64,000 bases of DNA from Acinetobacter lwoffii. GTDB lineage: Bacteria; Pseudomonadota; Gammaproteobacteria; Pseudomonadales; Moraxellaceae. Positions 16,947-24,836 of the stretch are shown one piece after another. Location of the stretch: contig NZ_CP118963.1 of NCBI RefSeq assembly GCF_029024105.1, positions 496,001 through 560,000 on the forward strand, written 5' to 3'. A program made the translations under genes and the position numbers. The notes below the pieces were generated by a model. That model ran no database searches. It was given only the letters and a program-made list of their open reading frames with translations, and was not told the origin of the DNA. Each line of letters starts with the position of its first letter. The stretch's first letter is position 1.

Positions 16947-17621
16947 ATGAAAAATACGATCAAAACAATCGCTTTATCCGTCGCCTTTCTGTCTAGCGCA
17001 GGTATGGCATACGCCCAAGATGGTGAAACACCTACTGATGTCACCGTAGATACAGGCTTACAAGCTACCCTGGATTCTATTTCTCAGCAGGTTGAAAATG
17101 GTTCTGCTTTGAATCTTGCAGTGAATACAGGTGATGTTGATGCAAGTGTCGATTTAGAAGCAATTGCAGAAGCTACAAGAGAAGCACCAGACGCCATTAG
17201 TTCAATTGAAGGTACAATTGAAACTACTGCGATTGGTGCCGCGAATACAGGTAGTATCAGTATTGAGCAGGGTAGCTACAATAAGGTGGTATCAGACATA
17301 TCAGATGCAACGGATAACTACGACTACAGTGAAGTAACGAGTGCAACTAATAATTCTGAAACTCTAGAGGAGCTATCAGAGGTTGCGGATAGTTCAGATA
17401 TCTCGGAAGTTGTGAGTTCGACACTAAGTACTGACTATAGTGAGGAAATCAATGAAACTTTAAGCAATTATAGTGTAGCGAATATTGCCTATAATGCGGG
17501 TGCTATTGATGCATCTGTCAGTGCTATTACAGAAGGAACTCAAACTGCTATTAACAACAGCATCACAACTACCGCTATCGGTGCTGTGAATAGCGGTAGT
17601 ATCACTGTGACTGTTAAATAA
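16947..17621 (+). CDS. Secreted HfaD-like repeat protein (putative amyloid-like subunit)
   Basis: A 224-residue exported protein, Ser/Thr/Asn/Ala-rich and very acidic, with signal peptide cleaved after AYA (residue 23) and no cysteine. Two imperfect repeats frame the protein: NTGDVDASV...TTAIGAANTGSISI (about 60-106) and NAGAIDASV...TTAIGAVNSGSITV (about 183-221). The Asn-Gly spacing and beta-strand pattern resemble curli-type repeats and Caulobacter HfaD. The linker (110-178) is rich in Ser, Asp and Glu. AGGAAG lies seven bases before the ATG. Last gene of the operon, closed by a terminator. That it is exported through the CsgG-like pore is inferred. Confidence 0.68.
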   Translation: MKNTIKTIALSVAFLSSAGMAYAQDGETPTDVTVDTGLQATLDSISQQVENGSALNLAVNTGDVDASVDLEAIAEATREAPDAISSIEGTIETTAIGAANTGSISIEQGSYNKVVSDISDATDNYDYSEVTSATNNSETLEELSEVADSSDISEVVSSTLSTDYSEEINETLSNYSVANIAYNAGAIDASVSAITEGTQTAINNSITTTAIGAVNSGSITVTVK

Positions 17622-17643
17622 ACTCTTTTTTCGAGGTGAACAC

Positions 17644-17682
17644 AGGTCTAACTATTGGCAGATAGTTAGGCCTCTTTATTTT
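17644..17682 (+). terminator. Terminator of the hfa-like operon
   Basis: A 12-base stem with one mismatch (AGGTCTAACTAT / ATAGTTAGGCCT) and loop TGGCAG is followed by CTTTATTTTAT. It lies 20 bases after the hfaD-like stop codon. Confidence 0.8.
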
Positions 17683-17892
17683 ATAATAACATCCACATAA
17701 ATTGTTGTTTATTCATCGGATAAAAAAGTACTTATTTGTTTGACACTCTCTATTTCAGAAATTGAATAGCCTGGAGCTTAAGATTAAGCCATTTATCTAG
17801 GAGCAAATCTGGAAGAATAAATAAGAACTTAGGCTGAGCTATAGCCGAGCTCTGGATATTTTAAATTTATATCATCAGAAAAACACAATAAA
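17683..17892. other. Intergenic stretch, nothing recognised
   Basis: Between the operon terminator and the xpt terminator I see no ORF with a ribosome site, no tRNA and no strong repeat. Composition is A+T-rich. Confidence 0.6.
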
Positions 17893-17918
17893 AAAAGAGC
17901 GCATCAGCGCTCTTTTAA
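17893..17918. terminator. Terminator after xpt
   Basis: Perfect stem AAAAGAGCGC / GCGCTCTTTT with loop ATCA, T-rich on both strands, located 15 bases past the xpt stop. Confidence 0.9.
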
Positions 17919-17933
17919 AATTCATTGGCGAGC

Positions 17934-18509
17934 TTAGTCGCGAACAAATTCAACTGTGCCATTTGTCAAAGACTTTACGCGTGCCAGTGATTCCACACGG
18001 TAGCCTTTTTCAAGCAGCAGCTCACGGCCTGGCTGGAATGATTTTTCAATCACAATGCCAATACCGACTACTTCTGCATTTGCCTGGTGAATCAGGTCTG
18101 CAAGACCTAAAGCGGCTTGACCATTGGCCAGGAAGTCATCGATCACTAAAACTTTATCGGTTGAGCTGATGTGTTTATTTGAAATCGCGATCGTGCTTTC
18201 AGTCTGTTTGGTAAATGAAAAGACTTTAGAGCGATATAAATCATCTTTCAGGGTCAAAGACTGGTATTTACGTGCAAAGATCACCGGTACGCCAAGCTCT
18301 AGGCCGGCCATTACTGCAGGTGCGATACCTGATGCTTCAATCGTAATAATTTTGGTAATACCAGCATCTTTAAACAGACGCGCAAATTCTTGACCAATCA
18401 GTTGCATCATGACTGGATCAATCTGATGGTTTAAGAAAGAATCTACTTTCAAAACTTCTTCAGAGAGAACGATGCCTTCAGCCAAGATTTTCTGTTCTAG
18501 TGCATGCAC
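17934..18509 (-). CDS. xpt: Xanthine phosphoribosyltransferase
   Basis: Converts xanthine and PRPP to XMP in purine salvage. The 191-residue protein matches Gram-positive-type Xpt in length and text: HALEQKILAEGIVLSEEVLKVD at the start, EASGIAPA, the PRPP-binding loop VLVIDDFLANGQAALGL (about residues 121-137) and the C-terminal NGTVEFV. The frame is open 36 bases further upstream to a TTG, but the GTG at 18509 has AGGA about eight bases before it and fits the family N-terminus, so I start there. No guanine riboswitch is evident in the short upstream region. Confidence 0.93.
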   Translation of the reverse strand: MHALEQKILAEGIVLSEEVLKVDSFLNHQIDPVMMQLIGQEFARLFKDAGITKIITIEASGIAPAVMAGLELGVPVIFARKYQSLTLKDDLYRSKVFSFTKQTESTIAISNKHISSTDKVLVIDDFLANGQAALGLADLIHQANAEVVGIGIVIEKSFQPGRELLLEKGYRVESLARVKSLTNGTVEFVRD

Positions 18510-18597
18510 GGGAGAATCCTCAAGAGCAGGTGCTTTTTCAAGCAAAAGCGTATTGTAAAAAGCACCCGGAAAAAATCAAGTGAAATTCGCCAAAAAC

Positions 18598-19311
18598 TTA
18601 GTTGCTTGCACCTTTATAGTCAGTTAACAGCAAACCATAGGAGGTTTTCTTGTCAACATGCGAAACTTTGACTGGAAGATAATCAAGTTTTGGTGCCAGC
18701 CAGAAAATGGTTTCACGACCTGGTTTGCTATGTTTCATCACCACTTTAATGGTATTAAAAGATCCGTATTTGGTACTTATAGTCTCTGAACCCTGTTTGA
18801 CAAACTTACGGCCTTCAATTTCTTTGGCATCAGCGATATAGTAATTTGTTTTCAGGCCTGAATTTTTTAAGTCTTCACGAATTTGCAATTCTGCATTCAA
18901 CTCATCCAGAACATCTGCTCTCCAGGCAAAAGAACGTTTTTCATCGTCTTTCTTGGTACTGATAGTTTTGCTGGAAGGATTAAAATTAATACTCATGGTG
19001 TTGTTATGCACCAGTACTTTACTGCTGCGACTGAAACTGCTTGATCCGATCTTGCCATTATTAAAAGTAAAGCGGCTGGTTTCGGTTGCAGAGGCAATAC
19101 CCCCGGCTTTTGCAGCAAAGACATAAGTCCAGTTATTGCCAGATTTGCTTAAAGTCCGCGTTGCAGAACCCATATTCTTGCCATTATAGCTAAATTGATA
19201 ACTGGCCTGGAAAGGAGTCATGGCAAAAGCTTGGCTAGAAATACCAGTGAACAGTATCGCGCTGCTCAGACCCGTGGTCATCACTAAAGTTTTGAATACA
19301 GTCTTCGCCAT
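18598..19311 (-). CDS. DUF3108 domain periplasmic protein
   Basis: A 237-residue exported protein with signal peptide ending near SQAFA (residue 30). The mature part fits DUF3108: the start TPFQASYQFSYNGKNMGSA, repeated beta strands, and a C-terminal ETIFWLAPKLDYLPVKVSH. The family is thought to form a lipocalin-like or beta-barrel-like periplasmic fold; function is unknown. Single gene, about 90 bases downstream of xpt's start and reading the same way. Confidence 0.82.
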   Translation of the reverse strand: MAKTVFKTLVMTTGLSSAILFTGISSQAFAMTPFQASYQFSYNGKNMGSATRTLSKSGNNWTYVFAAKAGGIASATETSRFTFNNGKIGSSSFSRSSKVLVHNNTMSINFNPSSKTISTKKDDEKRSFAWRADVLDELNAELQIREDLKNSGLKTNYYIADAKEIEGRKFVKQGSETISTKYGSFNTIKVVMKHSKPGRETIFWLAPKLDYLPVKVSHVDKKTSYGLLLTDYKGASN

Positions 19312-19470
19312 CAGTTATTTTCCTATATTGATTCAACGGGCAAAACATATCACTTATTGCACCCTTTATTATTTGGGCAAAATATGGAAATTGAAGGGAT
19401 ATTTCTGCCAAAAATGTATATTTCATGTAGTTTTATGGAGCTTTTGTTCAAAAACTACGTTCGGCATGAT

Positions 19471-20157
19471 TTAAGAAGGATCTTTCTGTTTGATGGGAGT
19501 GACCCGGTTATCATCCATCTCGTCTTCATCCCAGTTCTCTTCCTGATCTTGGGAGAGTTTTCTAAACAGGGCGGCCAGATTGACGTTGCCAATCACCACC
19601 AGTTCGGCTTCACGAAGTACTGCGTGATTCACATGAACTTTGCTTAAGGTATCAATGACAGATCGGCTTTTACCTAACCAGCGATTTAAATCGAGATAGA
19701 GCAAGTCATCGATGACTTTAATTACGCCCAGTTTTTCCAGAATCATTCCCAAAGGATCTTTATTCAAAACACGTTGATAGAAGAACAGGCCAAAACGCAC
19801 GCCAAGTTTATACAGCATATTCGGGTATTTGGCTTCAATCAGCTGAGTATCACTAATTTGCTCGAACACGATCAACTGGGTAGTTTTATTCAGTTCCATC
19901 TGTACCAGTTTCAAATCAACCGATAAAGTGACAATCAAGCCTTTATAATCTAGTGTTGCGTAGAGACGCAGCCAGTCTTCATGTAAATCTGCGTGTAAGT
20001 CTTTCAATGCATCGACATTGTCTGTGACAAAGCGCTGAAAGGTTGCATTCAGGAAGACTTGCGATAGGGGAAATTCACGCTCATCTTCAATAAATCCTTC
20101 CGCCCTCTGATACACTTGGCGGATTCGGTTGGAAATATTGGAAATTAGCGTTTGCAT
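19471..20157 (-). CDS. Conserved hypothetical protein
   Basis: A 228-residue cytoplasmic protein without signal peptide, membrane segment or motif that I recognise. It is mainly helical in appearance, opening with MQTLISNISNRIRQVYQRAE, and ends in an acidic then basic tail (EENWDEDEMDD...TPIKQK). The ATG at 20157 has AGGA nine bases upstream and is preferred over the upstream in-frame codon at 20175. It lies between a DUF3108 gene and a divergent tonB-like gene. No function proposed. Confidence 0.7.
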   Translation of the reverse strand: MQTLISNISNRIRQVYQRAEGFIEDEREFPLSQVFLNATFQRFVTDNVDALKDLHADLHEDWLRLYATLDYKGLIVTLSVDLKLVQMELNKTTQLIVFEQISDTQLIEAKYPNMLYKLGVRFGLFFYQRVLNKDPLGMILEKLGVIKVIDDLLYLDLNRWLGKSRSVIDTLSKVHVNHAVLREAELVVIGNVNLAALFRKLSQDQEENWDEDEMDDNRVTPIKQKDPS

Positions 20158-20377
20158 ACTGAAGCGTCCTGGCAACTTTATTTTTGACTCGGGATGTATC
20201 TTGTCGAATTGTATGAAAAATACAAGCGTTCATGCTTGAAGTTTAGCAAAATAAATAGCACCATTTTTATAGTTTTAGTTATGTAACGTTGAAGATTTGA
20301 TGGATTTGGCATTTTAAAAAGATAAATGACGAATCCGTTTATTTTTAAGCTTTCAAATACTTTTTTTTGGGGAACTG

Positions 20378-20393
20378 AACTCAGTACTGAGTT
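20378..20393. promoter_or_regulatory. Perfect 16-bp palindrome upstream of tonB-like gene
   Basis: AACTCAGTACTGAGTT reads the same on both strands and ends 20 bases before the proposed tonB-like start. This is the size and symmetry of an operator for a dimeric regulator. It does not match a Fur box. Confidence 0.45.
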
Positions 20394-20413
20394 TGGGCGA
20401 ATGTGAAAAAACA

Positions 20414-21280
20414 ATGATACTCATGCCTCTGGTCAGAACTTGGTGGAAAGATCCAGTGTTTAGCAGTGCGATGCTTGCCGCAGGCATTCTGCATTTGATC
20501 GTGCTGACCCTGGAATTTGGTATGCCGCAAGATCGGGATACCAGCACCAAAGAAATCGCCGTCAGTTTGCGACAGACGGATGAAGATATTGAACATGCTG
20601 ATTTTCTGGCTCAAACCAACCAGCAGGGTTCCGGTCAGTTTCGAGAAGCGCATCGCATGTCCAGTGATATGCCATCGCCGTTAATGGAGCAGCAGGCGGG
20701 GGAAGAGCAAAAAGAAAGCCCGGATATGCTGCAACAGCAACGGGAGCTGAGTTTCGAAGAAAAAGTGCTGATGACTACCTTGAGCTGGCAAAAGCAGGCA
20801 GAAGAAAATCAGCGTAAAAAAATGCAGGAACAGCTGCAAAGCCAGTTTCAGGCCAAAGCTGCGATGGTGGCGAGTCTGGAAGCACAATATTTACAGCGCC
20901 AGCAAAACTTCAGTCGTCAGCAAAAAATTAAAACAGTCGATGGCATCCAGGCCAAGCAGGATGTCTCGGCTGCCTATTTGGAAAAGTTCCGTCAGAAAGT
21001 GGAATTTTATGGTAACCGCTATTATCCGGAAGCCGCCAAACAGCAGAATCTGGCAGGGGAAGTGCGTCTGATGGTGATCCTGAACCAGAATGGCGGAATT
21101 CGAGCGATTCGATTAATTGACAGTTCAGGACATGCCATGCTGGATGAGGCCGCGAAATCTTCCGTGCGTAAGGCGGCGCCATTTGGTGCTTTCGATAGCA
21201 AAATGAAGGAAATTTCCGAACTACGAGTTATTCGTACCTGGCGTTTTGATCCGGCCGAAGCTGAGTTTGAGGTGCGTTAA
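20414..21280 (+). CDS. TonB-family energy transducer
   Basis: About 288 residues: a short cytoplasmic start, one membrane helix (roughly residues 13-32, SSAMLAAGILHLIVLTLEFG), a long Gln/Glu/Lys-rich periplasmic helical linker (about residues 85-185) and a C-terminal TonB domain (YPEAAKQQNLAGEVRLMVIL, about 205-225, and the final VIRTWRFDPAE). TonB proteins pass proton-motive force to outer-membrane receptors. The linker is coiled-coil-like instead of the usual Pro-rich spacer. No exbB/exbD adjoins. The start is uncertain: ATG 20414 or 20423, with TTG 20393 further up. Confidence 0.85.
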   Translation: MILMPLVRTWWKDPVFSSAMLAAGILHLIVLTLEFGMPQDRDTSTKEIAVSLRQTDEDIEHADFLAQTNQQGSGQFREAHRMSSDMPSPLMEQQAGEEQKESPDMLQQQRELSFEEKVLMTTLSWQKQAEENQRKKMQEQLQSQFQAKAAMVASLEAQYLQRQQNFSRQQKIKTVDGIQAKQDVSAAYLEKFRQKVEFYGNRYYPEAAKQQNLAGEVRLMVILNQNGGIRAIRLIDSSGHAMLDEAAKSSVRKAAPFGAFDSKMKEISELRVIRTWRFDPAEAEFEVR

Positions 21281-21296
21281 TTCTTTCAGTTTATAT

Positions 21297-21400
21297 CACT
21301 GACCCTCCCTCTAACTCCCTCCCAAAGGGAGGGAGAACTACCATTGCGATAGGTATTCAAACTCCCTCTCCTGATGCGAGAAGGTTGGGGTGAGGGGAAA
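21297..21400. repeat. Intergenic CCCTC/GAGGG repeat element
   Basis: The text includes CCCTCCC...GGGAGGG arms and ends CTCTCCTGATGCGAG followed by GGTTGGGGTGAGGGG. This is the familiar short intergenic repeat style of gammaproteobacteria. It lies between convergent tonB-like and ybeY genes. Related text occurs at 51125-51205. Confidence 0.6.
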
Positions 21401-21402
21401 CA

Positions 21403-21432
21403 ATAAAAAAGCGAGCCTGAGCCCGCTTCCTT
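21403..21432 (-). terminator. Probable terminator of the miaB-phoH-ybeY operon
   Basis: Imperfect stem AAGCGAGC / GCCCGCTT with loop CTGA, next to an A-run that becomes a T-run on the minus strand. It lies 20 bases past the ybeY stop. One mismatch in the stem. Confidence 0.6.
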
Positions 21433-21448
21433 CATTTTCTTTTTAATC

Positions 21449-21931
21449 TTAATTTCGTTCCAGATAAGGATTTTCAAAACCCAGTTTGGCCAGAATCTCA
21501 ATTTCAATGCTTTCCATCTCGTCAGCATCTTCATCAGAGGTTTCATGGTCATAACCCATTAAGTGTAAGGTGCCATGAACCAGCATGTGGGTGAAATGGG
21601 TGAGGGGAAGTTTTTGCTGCTCAGTTGCTTCAGCAAGCACCACCGGAATACAAATCACCAGATCACCAATCGGAAATGCATCCAGAAATTGCGCCATTTC
21701 ATCTGGCAGTTCGCTTGGAAAAGACAACACATTGGTCGGTTTATCCTTGCCACGATATTCCAGATTCAGTTTATGGCTTTCGTCATGATCGACACAGGCA
21801 ATACCAATTTCGCAATCACTTTGTGTGCCGATATGACGTAAGCTGGTTTCTACAACTTTTTTGATATATGCACGTTTCAGTACCAGTTCAGGTGACTGAA
21901 AGTCCTGTTGTAGGGAAAGACTCAGTTTCAA
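21449..21931 (-). CDS. ybeY: Endoribonuclease YbeY
   Basis: A 160-residue zinc metalloprotein needed for 16S rRNA 3'-end maturation and 70S ribosome quality control. The metal motif HMLVHGTLHLMGYDH (about residues 117-131) gives the H-x3-H-x5-H ligands, and NVLSFPSE is the conserved strand. Translation appears to start at TTG (21931), with AAGGA eight bases upstream. It lies 19 bases after phoH in the same direction, the standard miaB-phoH(ybeZ)-ybeY order, so co-transcription is very likely. Confidence 0.95.
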   Translation of the reverse strand: MKLSLSLQQDFQSPELVLKRAYIKKVVETSLRHIGTQSDCEIGIACVDHDESHKLNLEYRGKDKPTNVLSFPSELPDEMAQFLDAFPIGDLVICIPVVLAEATEQQKLPLTHFTHMLVHGTLHLMGYDHETSDEDADEMESIEIEILAKLGFENPYLERN

Positions 21932-21950
21932 AACAAATCCTTAAATAAAC

Positions 21951-23027
21951 TTAATGCTGTGCATCTGCCGCAGCATCATTTTCAGCGATCAAGGCTTCCT
22001 GACGGGCTTTACGCTCGGCACGTGCTTCGGCACTTAAACGCTGCTGCTCACTGTCCCAGCCTTCATAGGCTTCAACAATTTTCTGTACCAGTTGATGACG
22101 TACCACATCACGGGAATGGAAACGGGTAATGTGAATTTCAGGAATCTTGTCAATCACACGTAAAGCATGTGACAGACCAGATTGCTGGCCACGTGGTAAA
22201 TCCACCTGCGTCACGTCACCGGTAATCACCGCACGTGATCCAAAACCTAAACGGGTCAAGAACATCTTCATCTGTTCAGGGGTGGTATTTTGCGCTTCAT
22301 CCAGAATTACGAAAGAATGGTTCAGGGTACGACCACGCATATAGGCCAGTGGTGCCACTTCAATAATCTGACGTTCGATCAGCTTGGCTACTTTTTCAAA
22401 GCCGAGCATTTCATACAGGGCATCATATAGCGGACGCAAATATGGATCGATTTTCTGGGTGAGATCACCCGGCAGGAAACCGAGTTTTTCACCGGCTTCG
22501 ACGGCAGGACGTACCAATAAAATCCGCTGGATTTCGTTACGTTCCAGCATATCGACGGCGGCAGCAACGGCAAGGTAAGTTTTACCTGTCCCTGCCGGGC
22601 CAATACCAAAGGAAATATCACTTTGCAGAATACGTTGCACATAACGCTTCTGGTTTGCACCGCGCGGATTGATCCGGCCTTTACGGGTCTGTAACCAGAC
22701 CGCATCCAGACCGGTATGCTCCTGATCTTCCAGATCCTGCTGAAGTTCGCGGTCAGTCTGGCTGCCTTGAATCATCAGATGCAAGGTGTCTGCACTGATC
22801 TGTGTACTCTGTTCAGATTCTTCATGCAGACGTTGCAAGAGCAGCTCAGCTCTCTCAACAGCATCGATTTCACCATCAATAATGAAACTTTCTCCCCGAT
22901 GGGAGATTTTGACATCTAATCGTTGTTCAATTTGTTTCAAATGACCGTTGTAAGCACCTAACATGGCCTGTATACGGTCCATCGAAATTCCAGGAAAAGC
23001 TACTGTACGTCGAATCGCTGCAGTCAA
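21951..23027 (-). CDS. phoH: PhoH-family ATPase (YbeZ)
   Basis: A 358-residue predicted RNA-associated ATPase of the PhoH/YbeZ type. An N-terminal KH-like region (residues 1-90) is followed by an ATPase domain with Walker A GPAGTGKTYLA (about 143-153) and Walker B VILDEAQNT. YbeZ works with YbeY in RNA metabolism. Start is TTG at 23027 with AAGGA seven bases upstream; no ATG is near. It sits between miaB and ybeY, all on the minus strand. Confidence 0.94.
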   Translation of the reverse strand: MTAAIRRTVAFPGISMDRIQAMLGAYNGHLKQIEQRLDVKISHRGESFIIDGEIDAVERAELLLQRLHEESEQSTQISADTLHLMIQGSQTDRELQQDLEDQEHTGLDAVWLQTRKGRINPRGANQKRYVQRILQSDISFGIGPAGTGKTYLAVAAAVDMLERNEIQRILLVRPAVEAGEKLGFLPGDLTQKIDPYLRPLYDALYEMLGFEKVAKLIERQIIEVAPLAYMRGRTLNHSFVILDEAQNTTPEQMKMFLTRLGFGSRAVITGDVTQVDLPRGQQSGLSHALRVIDKIPEIHITRFHSRDVVRHQLVQKIVEAYEGWDSEQQRLSAEARAERKARQEALIAENDAAADAQH

Positions 23028-23065
23028 GAGTGTTCCTTATAGAAGTGTACGTTATGTGCTCTACA

Positions 23066-24523
23066 TTACGCCACGTCAGGCTCAAGATTCAAGAGCTCAC
23101 CGTAAACTAAATTTAAAGTTTTAATTTCGGTAATTTCGATCTCGGCAAAGCGGCCGACCCAGGCAGGATCACCAATAAAGTTGACATAACGGGTGTTGTC
23201 CGCAGTACCCACCAGAATATTCGGATCTTTATCAGAAACTTTCTCGATCAGCACACGTTGCAGCGTACCCAGCATGGCATCGGTCTTGTCAATACTGGAA
23301 CGCTTGATCCATTGCTGAACTTTGGCCAGACGTTCTTTTTTCACATCTTCCGGAGTTGTATCTTCCAGTTCTGCCGCAGGCGTACCCGGACGCTTTGAAT
23401 AGATGAAACTATAGGAATGGTCAAAATCCAGATCTTTGATGAACTGATACGTTTCTTCAAAGTTCTCATCGGTCTCGCCCGGGAAGCCAATAATAAAGTC
23501 CGACGATAAATGCATGTCTGGACGTACTTTACGTAACTTGGCAATTTTCTCGATGTAGACATCAATAGTGTGGTTACGTTTCATCGCTTGTAACACATCA
23601 TTTGAGCCACTTTGTACTGGCAAGTGCAGGTGCGATACCATTTGTGGAAGGTCGCGGTAACACTGGATCAGGTCATCATTAAATTCGAGCGGATGCGAGG
23701 TGGTATAACGAATCCTGCCAATTCCCGGAATGTCAGCGACCAGACGTAATAAATCTGCGAAGGTACAGATGTTGCCTTCAAAGGTTTCACCACGATAACC
23801 ATTCACGTTCTGACCCAAAAGCGAAATTTCACGCACGCCTTTTTCAGCCAGACCGGCAATTTCCGCCAGTACGTCATCGAGTGGGCGAGAAACTTCTTCA
23901 CCACGGGTATAAGGTACAACACAGAAAGAACAGTATTTAGAACAGCCTTCCATGATGGATACAAAAGCTTTATAACCTTCTACACGCGGCTCTGGCAGAA
24001 AGTCGAATTTCTCGATGTCCGGGAAGGAAATATCCACCAGTTTGATTTTTTCTTTTTTCGGCTTTTCGATCTGCTCAAAATGCTGATCCAGCATTTGTGG
24101 CAAACGGTGCAGGGTTTGCGGGCCAAAAATCATATCGACATAATTGGCACGTTTCTGGATGTTGTCACCTTCCTGAGATGCCACACAACCACCGACACCA
24201 ATAATCAGGTCCGGATTTTTGTCTTTGAGCTTGCGCCAGCGGCCCAGCTCGGAGAATACTTTTTCCTGTGCCTTTTCACGGATCGAGCAGGTATTCATCA
24301 ACAGAATATCGGCCTCTTTCGGATCAGTGGTCAGCACATAGCCATGGGAATCGCCTAACAGGTCTGCCATACGGTGACTGTCGTACTCATTCATCTGACA
24401 CCCTTGCGTTTCGATGTACAGCTTTTTCACTGAAGCATCGCTAACAGGGGTGTGCGCTGGCTGGGTAACAGTGTTTTCTGAGGCAGCTGGGGCACCATTC
24501 GGAATGAAGGTTTGAACCGTCAT
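23066..24523 (-). CDS. miaB: tRNA-2-methylthio-N6-dimethylallyladenosine synthase MiaB
   Basis: A radical-SAM methylthiotransferase that adds the 2-methylthio group to i6A37 of tRNAs. Seen: N-terminal UPF0004 domain with cluster cysteines (ETQGCQMNEYDS, NTCSIREKA, GGCVA), the radical-SAM motif CSKYCSFC (about residues 195-202), and the C-terminal TRAM domain. The frame is open 60 bases upstream, but ATG 24523 has AGGAG six bases before it and gives 485 residues, slightly longer than E. coli (474) through an N-terminal extension of about 30 residues. First gene of the miaB-phoH-ybeY operon. Confidence 0.95.
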   Translation of the reverse strand: MTVQTFIPNGAPAASENTVTQPAHTPVSDASVKKLYIETQGCQMNEYDSHRMADLLGDSHGYVLTTDPKEADILLMNTCSIREKAQEKVFSELGRWRKLKDKNPDLIIGVGGCVASQEGDNIQKRANYVDMIFGPQTLHRLPQMLDQHFEQIEKPKKEKIKLVDISFPDIEKFDFLPEPRVEGYKAFVSIMEGCSKYCSFCVVPYTRGEEVSRPLDDVLAEIAGLAEKGVREISLLGQNVNGYRGETFEGNICTFADLLRLVADIPGIGRIRYTTSHPLEFNDDLIQCYRDLPQMVSHLHLPVQSGSNDVLQAMKRNHTIDVYIEKIAKLRKVRPDMHLSSDFIIGFPGETDENFEETYQFIKDLDFDHSYSFIYSKRPGTPAAELEDTTPEDVKKERLAKVQQWIKRSSIDKTDAMLGTLQRVLIEKVSDKDPNILVGTADNTRYVNFIGDPAWVGRFAEIEITEIKTLNLVYGELLNLEPDVA

Positions 24524-24836
24524 GTAGGCTCCTACAAGGTAATACGTTGAAAGAGTGAACGAACAGCCTGATTGATGCATCAAACAGGTGAATAAAAATT
24601 CAATTCACAGACTGAAATCTTGGAAAGGCGCATATTTTAGCAGGAAAGTCGCTTAAACTTATAGCCCAAATTAACTGTGGAAAAATATTGATTTATGGGC
24701 AAAAATTGTCTGTAGATTAATATTGCTTAATCATAAGGTTACATAACTGAACAATAGAGTTGGTTATAATCTTCAAACTAGCTCTTATGATATGCAACAT
24801 GGGCAAAGCATAAAATCGATGATAGAAGGCAAAGGG

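Noticed and set aside
15286..17621. Interpretation of the operon as a chaperone-usher pilus
   Set aside because: No PapC-like usher or PapD-like chaperone is present. The middle gene is a CsgG-type lipoprotein and the cargo lacks the pilin disulfide and donor-strand pattern.
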